Positions 1 to 7,015 of a stretch of 64,000 bases of DNA are shown here, piece after piece. The notes under the pieces were generated by a model that was not told where the DNA came from, made no database searches, and saw only the letters and a list, made by a program, of their open reading frames with translations. Within the stretch, counting starts at the first letter, position 1. The number at the start of each line of letters is the position of its first letter. The stretch comes from CAVQGM01 sp963712065 (GTDB lineage Bacteria > Actinomycetota > Acidimicrobiia > Acidimicrobiales > Acidimicrobilacustridaceae): contig CAVQGM010000002.1 in assembly GCA_963712065.1 (NCBI GenBank), positions 1,116,001 through 1,180,000 of the forward strand, read 5' to 3'. A program made the translations under genes and the position numbers.

Positions 1-1
1 C

Positions 2-457
2 ATCGCCCTCCGGTCCCTGGTCGAGATCCCTCTCGGCACCGCCGTCTACGAGGAGCTGGTGTTCCGGGGCGTGCTCCAGGCCCTGGCCACCCGTCGCCTC
101 GGGGTCGTCCGGGGGGCGGCGGCGACATCGGTGCTGTTCGGGCTGTGGCACGTGCTGCCGGCGCTGAGCGACCGGGAGCACAACCCGGCGACCCGCGACC
201 AGCACCCCGGCGCCGTCGTCGGCGGCACCGTGCTGTCGACGACGCTCGCCGGCGCGCTCTTCGCCGCCCAGCGGGTCCGGTCGGGCAGCGTGGTCGCCCC
301 GATCGTGGCCCACGCCGCCACCAACGCGGTCGCCTACGCGGTGGCGGCGGTGATGAACCGCCGGGCCCGTCCGGGGTGGGACGACGAGACGACGTCCGAC
401 GCCGCGCCCGGGTGGGTTCCGACCGGAGGGCGCCCTCGCCATCCACCACCCGGGTGA
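2..457 (+). CDS. CPBP-family intramembrane metalloprotease, C-terminal part
   Basis: The window opens inside this gene, and 151 codons are visible. All three CPBP (Abi/Rce1-like) motifs are present: EELVFR at visible residues 17-22, FGLWH at 46-50 and HAATN at 104-108. These supply the glutamates, histidines and asparagine of the membrane-embedded active site. Hydrophobic segments surround them, and a polar proline-rich tail follows. The family cleaves prenylated or other substrates within the membrane; the substrate here is unknown. The true start lies upstream of base 1. Family assignment is firm, function is not. Confidence 0.85.
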   Translation: MALRSLVEIPLGTAVYEELVFRGVLQALATRRLGVVRGAAATSVLFGLWHVLPALSDREHNPATRDQHPGAVVGGTVLSTTLAGALFAAQRVRSGSVVAPIVAHAATNAVAYAVAAVMNRRARPGWDDETTSDAAPGWVPTGGRPRHPPPG

Positions 458-481
458 GACCCGCACCCCGACCGGGCCAGG

Positions 482-580
482 GACCCGGTCCGACGGTTCG
501 AGTCGAACCTGGACGGCATGACCGAGCAGGCGTGCAACCGCTTCTACGCCGACGACTTCGGCGACACGATGGGCTCCCGG
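482..580 (+). other. Possible remnant of a coding sequence
   Basis: Between the CPBP stop at 457 and the DUF35 stop at 581 there is a short forward stretch with strongly G/C-ending codons, reading roughly DPVRRFESNLDGMTEQ and then ACNRFYADDFGDTMG. It has no obvious start with a ribosome site and runs into the antisense of the DUF35 gene. It may be the tail of a lost gene or chance. I recognise no family. Confidence 0.2.
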
Positions 581-991
581 TCAGCGTCGGGCCGGCCTGA
601 AGCGCGGCACCGCGCCGCCCTCGGGAGCCGGGTCGAACGCCACGGTGACCTCGTCGCCGACCCGGACGGCGTCGGGGTCGACGTCGACGAGGTTGGTCAG
701 CACCCTCGGCCCCTCGTCGAGCTCGACGTAGGCGATGACGTAGGGCACGACCGCCTTCCAGTCGCCACCGGCCTGACGGACGACGGTGAACGAGTAGACG
801 GTGCCGTGACCGGTCGCGTCGAACCAGCTGACCCCGAACCGGTGGCAGACCGGGCAGAACCGCCGCGGGTACCAGACGACCGCCTGGCACGAGTCGCAGC
901 GGGGCAGCACGAGCCGGCCCTCGGCGGCGGCGGCCCAGAACGGCTCGGTCTCGAGGGTCCGCTCCGGCTCGAGGGTGGGCAGCTCGCTCAC
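581..991 (-). CDS. DUF35 / Zn-ribbon OB-fold acyl-CoA binding protein
   Basis: This 136-residue protein carries a rubredoxin-like zinc ribbon with Cys32, Cys35, Cys46 and Cys49, followed by an OB-fold with the usual run VYSFTVVRQ. DUF35 proteins partner thiolase-fold enzymes. In steroid side-chain degradation a DUF35 domain binds an Ltp aldolase and helps it hold acyl-CoA. The GTG start at 989-991 overlaps the stop of the upstream thiolase-fold gene as GTGA, so the two are almost certainly translated together as a complex. Length is normal for a stand-alone DUF35 protein. The substrate cannot be read from sequence. Confidence 0.9.
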   Translation of the reverse strand: MSELPTLEPERTLETEPFWAAAAEGRLVLPRCDSCQAVVWYPRRFCPVCHRFGVSWFDATGHGTVYSFTVVRQAGGDWKAVVPYVIAYVELDEGPRVLTNLVDVDPDAVRVGDEVTVAFDPAPEGGAVPRFRPARR

Positions 992-2178
992 GCGTCCTCC
1001 CGTCCGAGGACGACGGTGGCCGACCCCGACCGGGTGGCGAGCGAGCCGCCGGTGCCATGGGCGAGCGCCAGCTCGCAGTCCGGTACCTGCACGGCGGGGT
1101 GGGCCTCCTCGCGGAGCTGGCGCACCGCCTCGATCACCTTGGTCATGCCCCCCCGGTTGCCGGGGTGGTTGTTGCACAGGCCGCCCCCGTCGGTGTTGCA
1201 CGGCAGACGACCCCCGGGCGACGCCAGTCCCCCGTCGGCGACGAAGCGGCCGCCCTCGCCCTTCTCGCAGAACCCCAGGTCCTCGAGGGCCTCGAGCACG
1301 GTGATGGTGAAGCTGTCGTAGATCGAGGCGTAGTCGATGTCGGCCGGCGTGACCCCTGCCTCGGCGAAGGCCCGCGGGCCGGAGTGCACCGCACCCGTGC
1401 GGCTGAGGTCGATGCGCCCGTTGTCGGTGTGCTTGGGCGCCTCGCCGTGGCCGAGGACGACGACGGTGCGACGCTCGAGGTCGCGAGCGACGTCGGGGTG
1501 GACGACCACCAGCGCGCCACCGCCGTCGGTGATGACACAGCAGTCGAGCAGGTGCAGCGGGTCGCAGATCATCCGCGAGGCGAGCACCTCGTCGACCGTG
1601 ACCTCCTTGGGAAGGAAGGCGTCGGGGTTGTGGCGGGCGTGGCGCGAGAAGGCCACCTTGATCCAAGCGAGCTGCTCCGCCGTGGTGCCGTACTCGTACA
1701 TGTGGCGCTGGGCGACCAGGGCGTACTGGGCGACGGGCCCGGTGGTGCCCCACGACCCCTCGAACGACCACTCGGGGGCGTCGGTGAACCGGGCCGCGGC
1801 ACCGGGACGCATCCGTGTCGAGCGGGGCTTCCCGGCCAGGGTGACGAGGGCGACCCGGCACTTCCCGGCGGCGATGGCGGCGGCGGCGTGGCCGACGTGG
1901 GCGATGTACGACGAGCCGCCGGTCTCCGTGCTGTCGAGGTAGGACAGGTTCCGCAGCCCGAGGTAGTCGACCATCGTGAGAGGCCCCCAACCCGGGGTGG
2001 TCGAGTCGCAGAAGAAGCCGTCCACGTCGTCGAACGACAACCCGGCGTCGGCCAGCGCACCGATCGCCACCTCGGCATGGACCTCGGCCAGGGTGCGGTC
2101 GGGGATCTCCCGCCGCGGGTGCTCGAACGCCCCCGCGAGGTGCACGTTCGTCCGGCTTCGGCTTCCCCCCGTTGGCAC
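988..2178 (-). CDS. Thiolase-fold protein, Ltp-like (probable acyl-CoA retro-aldolase)
   Basis: The 396-residue protein has the SCP2-thiolase fold typical of genes paired with DUF35. The segment around 84-90 reads TETGGSS, where true thiolases have the nucleophilic cysteine. The C-terminal part keeps NNHPGNRGG at 336-344 and AHGTGG near 373. Absence of the nucleophile is a feature of Ltp-type aldolases, which split beta-hydroxyacyl-CoA, rather than of thiolases; that reading is inference. The GTG at 2178 gives a ten-residue polar leader, and a GTG at 2145 (VHLAGAFEHP) is a plausible alternative start. It is translationally coupled to the DUF35 gene downstream. Confidence 0.85.
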   Translation of the reverse strand: MPTGGSRSRTNVHLAGAFEHPRREIPDRTLAEVHAEVAIGALADAGLSFDDVDGFFCDSTTPGWGPLTMVDYLGLRNLSYLDSTETGGSSYIAHVGHAAAAIAAGKCRVALVTLAGKPRSTRMRPGAAARFTDAPEWSFEGSWGTTGPVAQYALVAQRHMYEYGTTAEQLAWIKVAFSRHARHNPDAFLPKEVTVDEVLASRMICDPLHLLDCCVITDGGGALVVVHPDVARDLERRTVVVLGHGEAPKHTDNGRIDLSRTGAVHSGPRAFAEAGVTPADIDYASIYDSFTITVLEALEDLGFCEKGEGGRFVADGGLASPGGRLPCNTDGGGLCNNHPGNRGGMTKVIEAVRQLREEAHPAVQVPDCELALAHGTGGSLATRSGSATVVLGREDA

Positions 2179-2230
2179 CCGGGGAGTCTGTCCCTCCCCG
2201 AACCGGCTGGGCCAGTCCGGCGTCCCCGGA

Positions 2231-3067
2231 TCAGCGGCCGACGGCCTGGACCTCGACGACGGTCAGCGGGACGGTGCTCGTCCGCGTGACGGTGCCGAGG
2301 TCGCCGCCGGCGCCGGTGCTGGCCGACCACGACACCGCATAGGTGACGGTGGCGGTGAGCTTCCGGGGCCCTCGAGGGTGCAACGACGGCCAGATGAACG
2401 TGTGGGCGCAGTCGGTGGTCTGCCCGTCGGGGGGCCGGCCCGGGTCGTAGGGCCGGCCGGGGCCGGCGCAGGTGCGAGTGGCGCCGTCGTCGAGGTCCCA
2501 CGTGGTCGCGGTGGGGCGGGCCGTCACCGTGGAGGTCACGCCGGTGACGGAGGCCGCCGTGGACCGGGTCTCCCAATCGGCGACCCACAGCCAGGTCGGG
2601 ATCCCGACGAGCTGGGCTCCCGGCGGGCTGAGCACGACGACGGGCACGGGCAGCTCGAGTCGCTCGACGGCCAGCTCGGCCGCCCGTTCGGCGGCGAAAA
2701 GGCCGCTGAGGAGGTCACCGGGCTCATAGCGCAGGATGCGGCTGTGGACGAGTTGTCCGGCCTGATCGTGGCACAGGAACGCATAGCCCCCACCGGGGAC
2801 CGGGTCGACCGGTTGGCCGTCGTCGATCCCGGGGATGTTCGAGCCGCCGGTGAGCGGGTGGTAGCCACAGGTCCACCGGGCCCCGGACCCTCGGCTCCTC
2901 CGGAGGTACCCCCCGAGCTCACCGCTCCCACCCCGAACGACGACGGCCACCGGCGTCCCTCCGACGATCCCGGCGGAGCCGCTCGTGTCGTCACGATTCG
3001 TTCCCGCCGACGCTGCTTCGACCAGCACGACCGCCAACAGGAGACCCGCTAGCGCAACCCGTCGCAC
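2231..3067 (-). CDS. Secreted protein with PKD-like region, function unknown
   Basis: With the GTG at 3067 the product has 278 residues. It begins with a signal peptide (hydrophobic core VALAGLLLAVVLVEAASAG) followed by a mature region rich in Gly, Pro and Thr. A segment with PTWLWV and, further on, TTWDLDDGA resembles the PKD-like proteins often found beside small lipoproteins in actinobacteria. The chosen start has GGGAGC about nine bases upstream; a longer frame begins at GTG 3118 but would overlap the upstream gene by 70 nt. It overlaps the end of the preceding lipoprotein gene by 19 nt, suggesting one operon. No enzymatic motif is visible. Confidence 0.7.
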   Translation of the reverse strand: MRRVALAGLLLAVVLVEAASAGTNRDDTSGSAGIVGGTPVAVVVRGGSGELGGYLRRSRGSGARWTCGYHPLTGGSNIPGIDDGQPVDPVPGGGYAFLCHDQAGQLVHSRILRYEPGDLLSGLFAAERAAELAVERLELPVPVVVLSPPGAQLVGIPTWLWVADWETRSTAASVTGVTSTVTARPTATTWDLDDGATRTCAGPGRPYDPGRPPDGQTTDCAHTFIWPSLHPRGPRKLTATVTYAVSWSASTGAGGDLGTVTRTSTVPLTVVEVQAVGR

Positions 3068-3633
3068 GACTGCGCTCCCATCGCTCCACCGACGATCTCG
3101 GTCTCGCTCACGAGCCACTCTCCGGCGACCCTCATGACCGAGGTCCGCCAGAGCGTCGTCTCGACGAGGTCGTTCAGCACGCGACCCGAGGCGCGATCCA
3201 CGAGGACCGAGTCGTCGATCGCACAGTCGAGCACCTGCGCGCGATCACCCTCGATGGACTGCACCGCCGGCGAGTGCTGATAGCGGCTCGGACTCGGGAG
3301 CCGGATCGCCTGGCCGAGCGACGAGCGCCGCTCGGCCTGGTCACGCGAGGTCTCGTAGGCCTCGCCCGTGGCGAACGAAGCCAGCTCGTCGAACCCCGGC
3401 GGGGCCTCCGAGTTCAGTGCGATCACCGCGTCCCAGTAGCCGAGGACGGCGGCGACGATGGCCTCCTCGTCGGTCGGGGGCGAAGGTGAGGTCGTCGACG
3501 ACGGGGCGACCGTGGTGGTGGTCGTCGGAACACCCGACGGGTCCGGGACCGATGCCTCGGTGCGTTCCCGGCCGTCGGCACACGCCACGACCAAGGACGC
3601 GGGCACGAGCAACGGCACGACGAAGCGCCGCAT
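3049..3633 (-). CDS. Putative lipoprotein with NTF2/SnoaL-like domain
   Basis: The 194-residue product starts with a lipoprotein signal: positive n-region, hydrophobic stretch, then the lipobox VVAC with the lipidated Cys at residue 18. A Ser/Thr/Pro linker with a run of threonines spans residues 36-53. The rest (EEAIVAAVLGYWDAVIAL and onward) looks like a small alpha/beta NTF2-like domain; this is a pattern judgement. It sits upstream of and overlaps the secreted protein gene at 2231, so both probably act together outside the membrane. The specific role is unknown. Confidence 0.75.
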   Translation of the reverse strand: MRRFVVPLLVPASLVVACADGRERTEASVPDPSGVPTTTTTVAPSSTTSPSPPTDEEAIVAAVLGYWDAVIALNSEAPPGFDELASFATGEAYETSRDQAERRSSLGQAIRLPSPSRYQHSPAVQSIEGDRAQVLDCAIDDSVLVDRASGRVLNDLVETTLWRTSVMRVAGEWLVSETEIVGGAMGAQSCDGLR

Positions 3634-3750
3634 GGAGCCACTCCTCGCCTCGCACCGATCCGACCGGGTCCGCCCCGGGCACCGGCGTCGACCGTAGAGG
3701 AGGCCCCCCGCGCCGACAAGGGCGCGGAGTTACCGCCGGAGCGTCGCGGC

Positions 3751-3847
3751 TCGTGTGCGCATCCACCAGGGGGGTCCGACGCCCGACGGAGTGCGGGGCA
3801 TCGTGTGCGCATCCACCCACCCGACGGGTGGGTCGCTACGCACACGA
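3751..3847. repeat. 17-bp direct repeat leading into a two-part hairpin
   Basis: TCGTGTGCGCATCCACC occurs at 3751-3767 and again at 3801-3817. The second copy opens an interrupted palindrome: TCGTGTGCG at 3801-3809 pairs with CGCACACGA at 3839-3847, and inside it ACCCACCCG pairs with CGGGTGGGT. It lies downstream of the His-rich gene (minus strand) and upstream of the lipoprotein gene, so it could be a terminator, an operator or a small repetitive element. There is no T-run. Confidence 0.6.
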
Positions 3848-3885
3848 CGAGCCGGCAGGGCCGCGGCCCCGCCGGCTCACGCCAC

Positions 3886-4191
3886 CTAGTGCTCGTCCCA
3901 GTGGCCCTCGTGGGCGGCGTGGCGGTGGCCGTCGTGGACGTAGTCGACGTGGTCGCCGTGCTCGACGGCGACGTGGCCGCACTCGGGGCCGTGGACGTGG
4001 GCGTGGCCGGCGTGCGGAGCGTGGGGCGCGGGCTCGTCGGTGCACTCGTCCCAGTGGCCCTCGTGGGCGGCGTGGCGATGGCCGTCGTGGAGGTAGTCGA
4101 CGTGGTCGCCGTGCTCGACGGCGACGTGGCCGCACTCGGGGCCGTGGACGTGGGCGTGGTCGGGGTGGGTCTCGTGCGTGGCGGTGCTCAT
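3886..4191 (-). CDS. Histidine-rich, internally duplicated metal-binding protein
   Basis: The 101-residue protein is dominated by His, Asp, Glu and a few Cys. It is built from two nearly identical 40-residue units, residues 11-50 and 62-101, which differ at only about three positions. Each unit contains HVHGPECGH, HGDHVDY, HDGHRH and HEGHWDE. There is no signal peptide or membrane segment. Such proteins bind zinc or nickel and are likely to buffer or hand over metal. The gene starts inside the stop of the ArsR/SmtB gene (ATGA at 4188-4191), so the repressor probably controls it in response to the same metal. The DNA of the two units is also almost identical, implying a recent duplication. Confidence 0.85.
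   Translation of the reverse strand: MSTATHETHPDHAHVHGPECGHVAVEHGDHVDYLHDGHRHAAHEGHWDECTDEPAPHAPHAGHAHVHGPECGHVAVEHGDHVDYVHDGHRHAAHEGHWDEH
3889..4161 (-). repeat. Two 120-bp near-identical direct repeats within the His-rich gene
   Basis: Copies at 3889-4008 and 4042-4161 encode the two 40-residue His-rich units. They match at nearly every base, including synonymous positions, and are separated by 33 bp encoding the linker. The tract is prone to gain or loss of units by recombination. Confidence 0.85.
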
Positions 4192-4541
4192 CGACCGCCT
4201 CCTCTCCGTCGGGCGGGTCGGGTGGAAGGGGTGGAAGGGGTGGAAGGGCCCTGGTGGGCCTCGGCGGCGTGGGTGACGGCATCGACCACGATGTGGGTGA
4301 CGTGGTCGTCGGCCAGCGAGTACGCCATCTCCCGGCCGCGACGGTCGCCGGCGATGAGCCGGGCACCCCGCAGCACCTTCAGGTGCTGGGACACGAGCGG
4401 CTGGGGCGCGTCGAGCGCGTCGACCAGCTCGTGGACGCAACGGGGCCCGTCCTGCAGTTCCTGGACGATCGCCAGGCGCAGGGGGTTGGCCAACGCCTTG
4501 AACAGCTCGGCCGTCGGCCCGTAGCGCTCGACGATCGTCAT
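4188..4541 (-). CDS. ArsR/SmtB-family metal-responsive repressor with zinc alpha-5 site
   Basis: This 117-residue winged-helix regulator has the ArsR recognition region PQPLVSQHLKVLRGARLI at about 46-63. Near the C-terminus Asp78, His80, His91 and Glu94 give exactly the DxH-x10-HxxE spacing of the alpha-5 zinc site of SmtB and CzrA, so zinc (or a similar metal) is the likely signal. A CVHEL sequence at 35-39 sits where alpha-3 cysteine sites occur, but only one Cys is present. The C-terminal tail repeats STP three times, encoded by a 9-bp repeat. The gene is first in an operon with the His-rich protein (4-nt overlap) and probably represses both. Confidence 0.92.
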   Translation of the reverse strand: MTIVERYGPTAELFKALANPLRLAIVQELQDGPRCVHELVDALDAPQPLVSQHLKVLRGARLIAGDRRGREMAYSLADDHVTHIVVDAVTHAAEAHQGPSTPSTPSTRPARRRGGGR

Positions 4542-4607
4542 ATGCGCAGATGCTAATGGATGCATGGGTCCGACGGCAACCCCTCGACCTCCTAAGGTCC
4601 GTGCCCG
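4542..4607. promoter_or_regulatory. Divergent promoter region, possible metal-repressor operator
   Basis: This 66-bp gap separates the repressor (minus) from the LLM gene (plus). The first 24 bases are unusually A/T-rich for this genome and form an imperfect palindrome with ATGC near one end and GCAT near the other. An ArsR/SmtB operator next to its own start codon is expected by family habit. The match is weak and untested. Confidence 0.4.
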
Positions 4608-5495
4608 ATGCGCTTCACCTTCGCCGAATCGATGACCGACCCGTCGTACTACCTGCCGCTCGCCCGGGCCTGCGACGAGGCCGGATGGGACAGCTTCGTG
4701 ATCCCCGACTCCATCTGCTACCCCCGGGACTCGGACTCGACCTACCCCTACACGCCCGACGGCAACCGCGAGTTCCTCGAGGACAAGCCGTTCCTCGAGC
4801 CCTTCTCGCTCATCCCGGCCATGGGCGCGGTCACCGAACGGCTGCGCTTCACGACGTTCGTGGTGAAGCTCCCGATCCGCCAACCCGTGCTGGTGGCCAA
4901 GCAGGCCTCGTCGGTCGCCGTGCTCACCGACAACCGCTTCGGCTTCGGCGTCGGCCTGTCGCCCTGGCCCGAGGACTACGTCGTCACCGGCACCGAATGG
5001 GCGCGCCGCGGCCGCCGCATGGACGAGATGATCGAGGTGATCGCGGGCCTCACCCGCACCCCGGCGGGCGAGTTCTTCGCCTACGAGGGCGAGTTCTACG
5101 ACATCCCCGCCATCAAGCTGTGCCCGCTGCCGACCGAGCCCCTGCCCATCCTCATCGGCGGGCACGCCGACGCCGCCCTCCGCCGGGCGGCCCGGCTCTG
5201 CGACGGCTGGATGCACGCCGGGTCGGAGATGGACCAGCTCCCGGGCATGATCGACCGCCTGCACGAGCTCCGCCGCGAGTACGGGCGGGAGGGCGAGCCG
5301 TTCGAGATCCACGTGATCTCGCTCGACGGCTACAGCGTCGACGGGTGCCGCCGCCTCGAAGAGCTGGGCGTCACCGACGTGATCATCGGCTTCCGCAACG
5401 CCTACCAGATGGACCAGGACGCCGAGACGCTCCAGCACAAGCTCGACGCGCTCCGGTGGTTCGCCGACGACGTGATCGCCGAGGTGAAGGGCTGA
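4608..5495 (+). CDS. LLM-class F420-dependent oxidoreductase
   Basis: The 295-residue protein belongs to the luciferase-like TIM-barrel family that uses F420 or FMN. Visible family features are the N-terminal FAESMTDPSYY and ACDEAGWDSFVIPDS, the central GVGLSPWPEDY, and the region PLPILIGGHADAALRRAARLCDGW, which lines the cofactor pocket. Length is normal. The substrate is unknown; such enzymes oxidise or reduce varied small molecules in actinobacteria. Its 3' end overlaps the opposing flavoprotein frame by 113 bp, and it probably has its own promoter in the divergent gap before it. Confidence 0.88.
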   Translation: MRFTFAESMTDPSYYLPLARACDEAGWDSFVIPDSICYPRDSDSTYPYTPDGNREFLEDKPFLEPFSLIPAMGAVTERLRFTTFVVKLPIRQPVLVAKQASSVAVLTDNRFGFGVGLSPWPEDYVVTGTEWARRGRRMDEMIEVIAGLTRTPAGEFFAYEGEFYDIPAIKLCPLPTEPLPILIGGHADAALRRAARLCDGWMHAGSEMDQLPGMIDRLHELRREYGREGEPFEIHVISLDGYSVDGCRRLEELGVTDVIIGFRNAYQMDQDAETLQHKLDALRWFADDVIAEVKG

Positions 5496-6975
5496 CCACC
5501 GGCGACACCCGGCCGACGAGCCTCGAGCGCGACGTCGGGCGCCCGCCGGCCGCTCGCCCCGCCCGGCGCCCGAAGAACGTGGCGTCGGCCAGCGACAGCC
5601 CGCTGGCGTAGCCCCAGGCGGCCAACCCCGACGTCGTGCGCCCGGCCGCGTACAACCCGTCGATGACGGCGCCGTCGACGCCCGCGACCTGCCCGTCGAG
5701 GTCGGTGCGAAGCCCACCGAGGGTGAACGTGGCGTAGATGGTGGAGGCCACCCGCAGGTCGTAGGCACCGAGCGGCCCTCGCAGCGGCCGCACGAACTCG
5801 GAGGCCTTGTGGAACAGCGGGTCGGCGCCGTCGACCGCGAACCGGTTGTAGTAGTCGAGCGTGGCCACGAGCGAGCCGGTGGGCAACCCCATCTCGGCTT
5901 CGAGCTCCTCGGCCGTCTCGCACACCCAGGAGGCCTGGATGCCGGCCCGGTTCACCTCGTAGAGCGCCTCGTCGACGATCAGGTAGGCCTCGCCCTCCTG
6001 GTGGAACAGCACCTCCTGGCCGACGCGCCCGTAGTAGGTGTCCTCGTTGATGAAGCGCTGGCCACGCCCGTTGACGAGCACGCCACCGACGAGCCGGCGG
6101 GGCGGCGTGATCGGCACCGCGCACTCCCCCGCGTCCATCCGTTGCACCGCCGCGCCCACCGCCTGGGCCATGCGGATGCCGAGCCCGTCGTCGTAGTCGT
6201 TGCCGAGGCGGAACGAGCAGGAGGCGAGCAGGGGGCTGTGCTCGGCCACCATGTCGTCGTCGTGGACGAAACCGCCGGCGCACAGCACGACCCCGCGATG
6301 GGCCCGCACGGCGAGCTGGTGGCCGGCCCGTCGCCCGATCACGCCGAGCACCTCGTCCGGACGGTGGTCGGCCACGACCAGGCGCTCGACCCGCACGTCG
6401 GTCTCGACCCACGCCGTCGGCGCGGTCGCGTCCACCGCCTCGACGAGCCGGGACATGAGGAACCCTCCGGCGGCGTGGCGGTGCGACGGCTTGTGGGCGC
6501 GCGGCGCGGGAGCGGCGATCTCGTTGAACGGCCAGGCGTCCTCTCCGCCGGAGTAGCAGAGGGTCTCGAGCCCGGGCGCCTCGATGCCCGGCTCGGGTGA
6601 GAAGCCGCCCTCGAACGGCACGCCCTGGTCGACCAGCCAGTGGTAGTGGTCGACGCTCTCGTCGGAGAACAGCCGGATCTTGGCCTCGTCGGGCTCGGGG
6701 CCGCACGCCGCCATCAGGAAGCGGTACATCTCCTCGGCCGAGTCGGTGAACCCGCACGCCGTCTGCACGGGGGTGCCCCCACCGAGGTAGATGAGGCCGC
6801 CCGACATGGCCGAGGTGCCCCCGCCGGCGCCGGCGGCCTCGAGCACGACCACCGATGCCCCGACCTCGACCGCTCCCAGTGCGGCGCAGGCCCCGGCGGC
6901 GCCGAGGCCGACGACGACCACGTCGGCCTCGAGGTCCCATCGGTCGACGGCACGAGCGGAGCGGGGGCGGACCAT
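5383..6975 (-). CDS. FAD-binding dehydrogenase, 3-ketosteroid dehydrogenase (KstD)-like
   Basis: The 530-residue flavoprotein has a Rossmann dinucleotide motif at residues 20-33 (GLGAAG). It has the family run SAMSGGLIYLGGG and, near the end, AAGRTTSGLAAWGYASG and SLADATFFGRRAG, which resemble KstD and fumarate-reductase-type flavoproteins. The likely reaction is FAD-dependent 1,2-desaturation of a keto-ring compound. ATG 6975 is preferred; a longer frame to 7092 would overlap the YibE gene. After about residue 480 the sequence becomes a low-complexity Arg/Ser-rich tail that reads antisense through the end of the LLM gene, so the functional protein may effectively end near base 5540. Confidence 0.85.
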   Translation of the reverse strand: MVRPRSARAVDRWDLEADVVVVGLGAAGACAALGAVEVGASVVVLEAAGAGGGTSAMSGGLIYLGGGTPVQTACGFTDSAEEMYRFLMAACGPEPDEAKIRLFSDESVDHYHWLVDQGVPFEGGFSPEPGIEAPGLETLCYSGGEDAWPFNEIAAPAPRAHKPSHRHAAGGFLMSRLVEAVDATAPTAWVETDVRVERLVVADHRPDEVLGVIGRRAGHQLAVRAHRGVVLCAGGFVHDDDMVAEHSPLLASCSFRLGNDYDDGLGIRMAQAVGAAVQRMDAGECAVPITPPRRLVGGVLVNGRGQRFINEDTYYGRVGQEVLFHQEGEAYLIVDEALYEVNRAGIQASWVCETAEELEAEMGLPTGSLVATLDYYNRFAVDGADPLFHKASEFVRPLRGPLGAYDLRVASTIYATFTLGGLRTDLDGQVAGVDGAVIDGLYAAGRTTSGLAAWGYASGLSLADATFFGRRAGRAAGGRPTSRSRLVGRVSPVVSPSPRRSRRRRTTGARRACAGASRRPGPSGRRCGSR

Positions 6976-7015
6976 GGCGGGGGGAGAAGCTACCCGCCGC
7001 CGCAGACCGCCGCCG

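Noticed and set aside
493..511. T-arm-like GTTCGAGTC as a tRNA hint
   Set aside because: The flanking bases do not pair as a T-stem and no acceptor or anticodon arm is present.
3049..3118. Longer start of the secreted protein at GTG 3118
   Set aside because: It would overlap the upstream gene by 70 nt and put a charged stretch before the signal peptide; GTG 3067 has a ribosome site.
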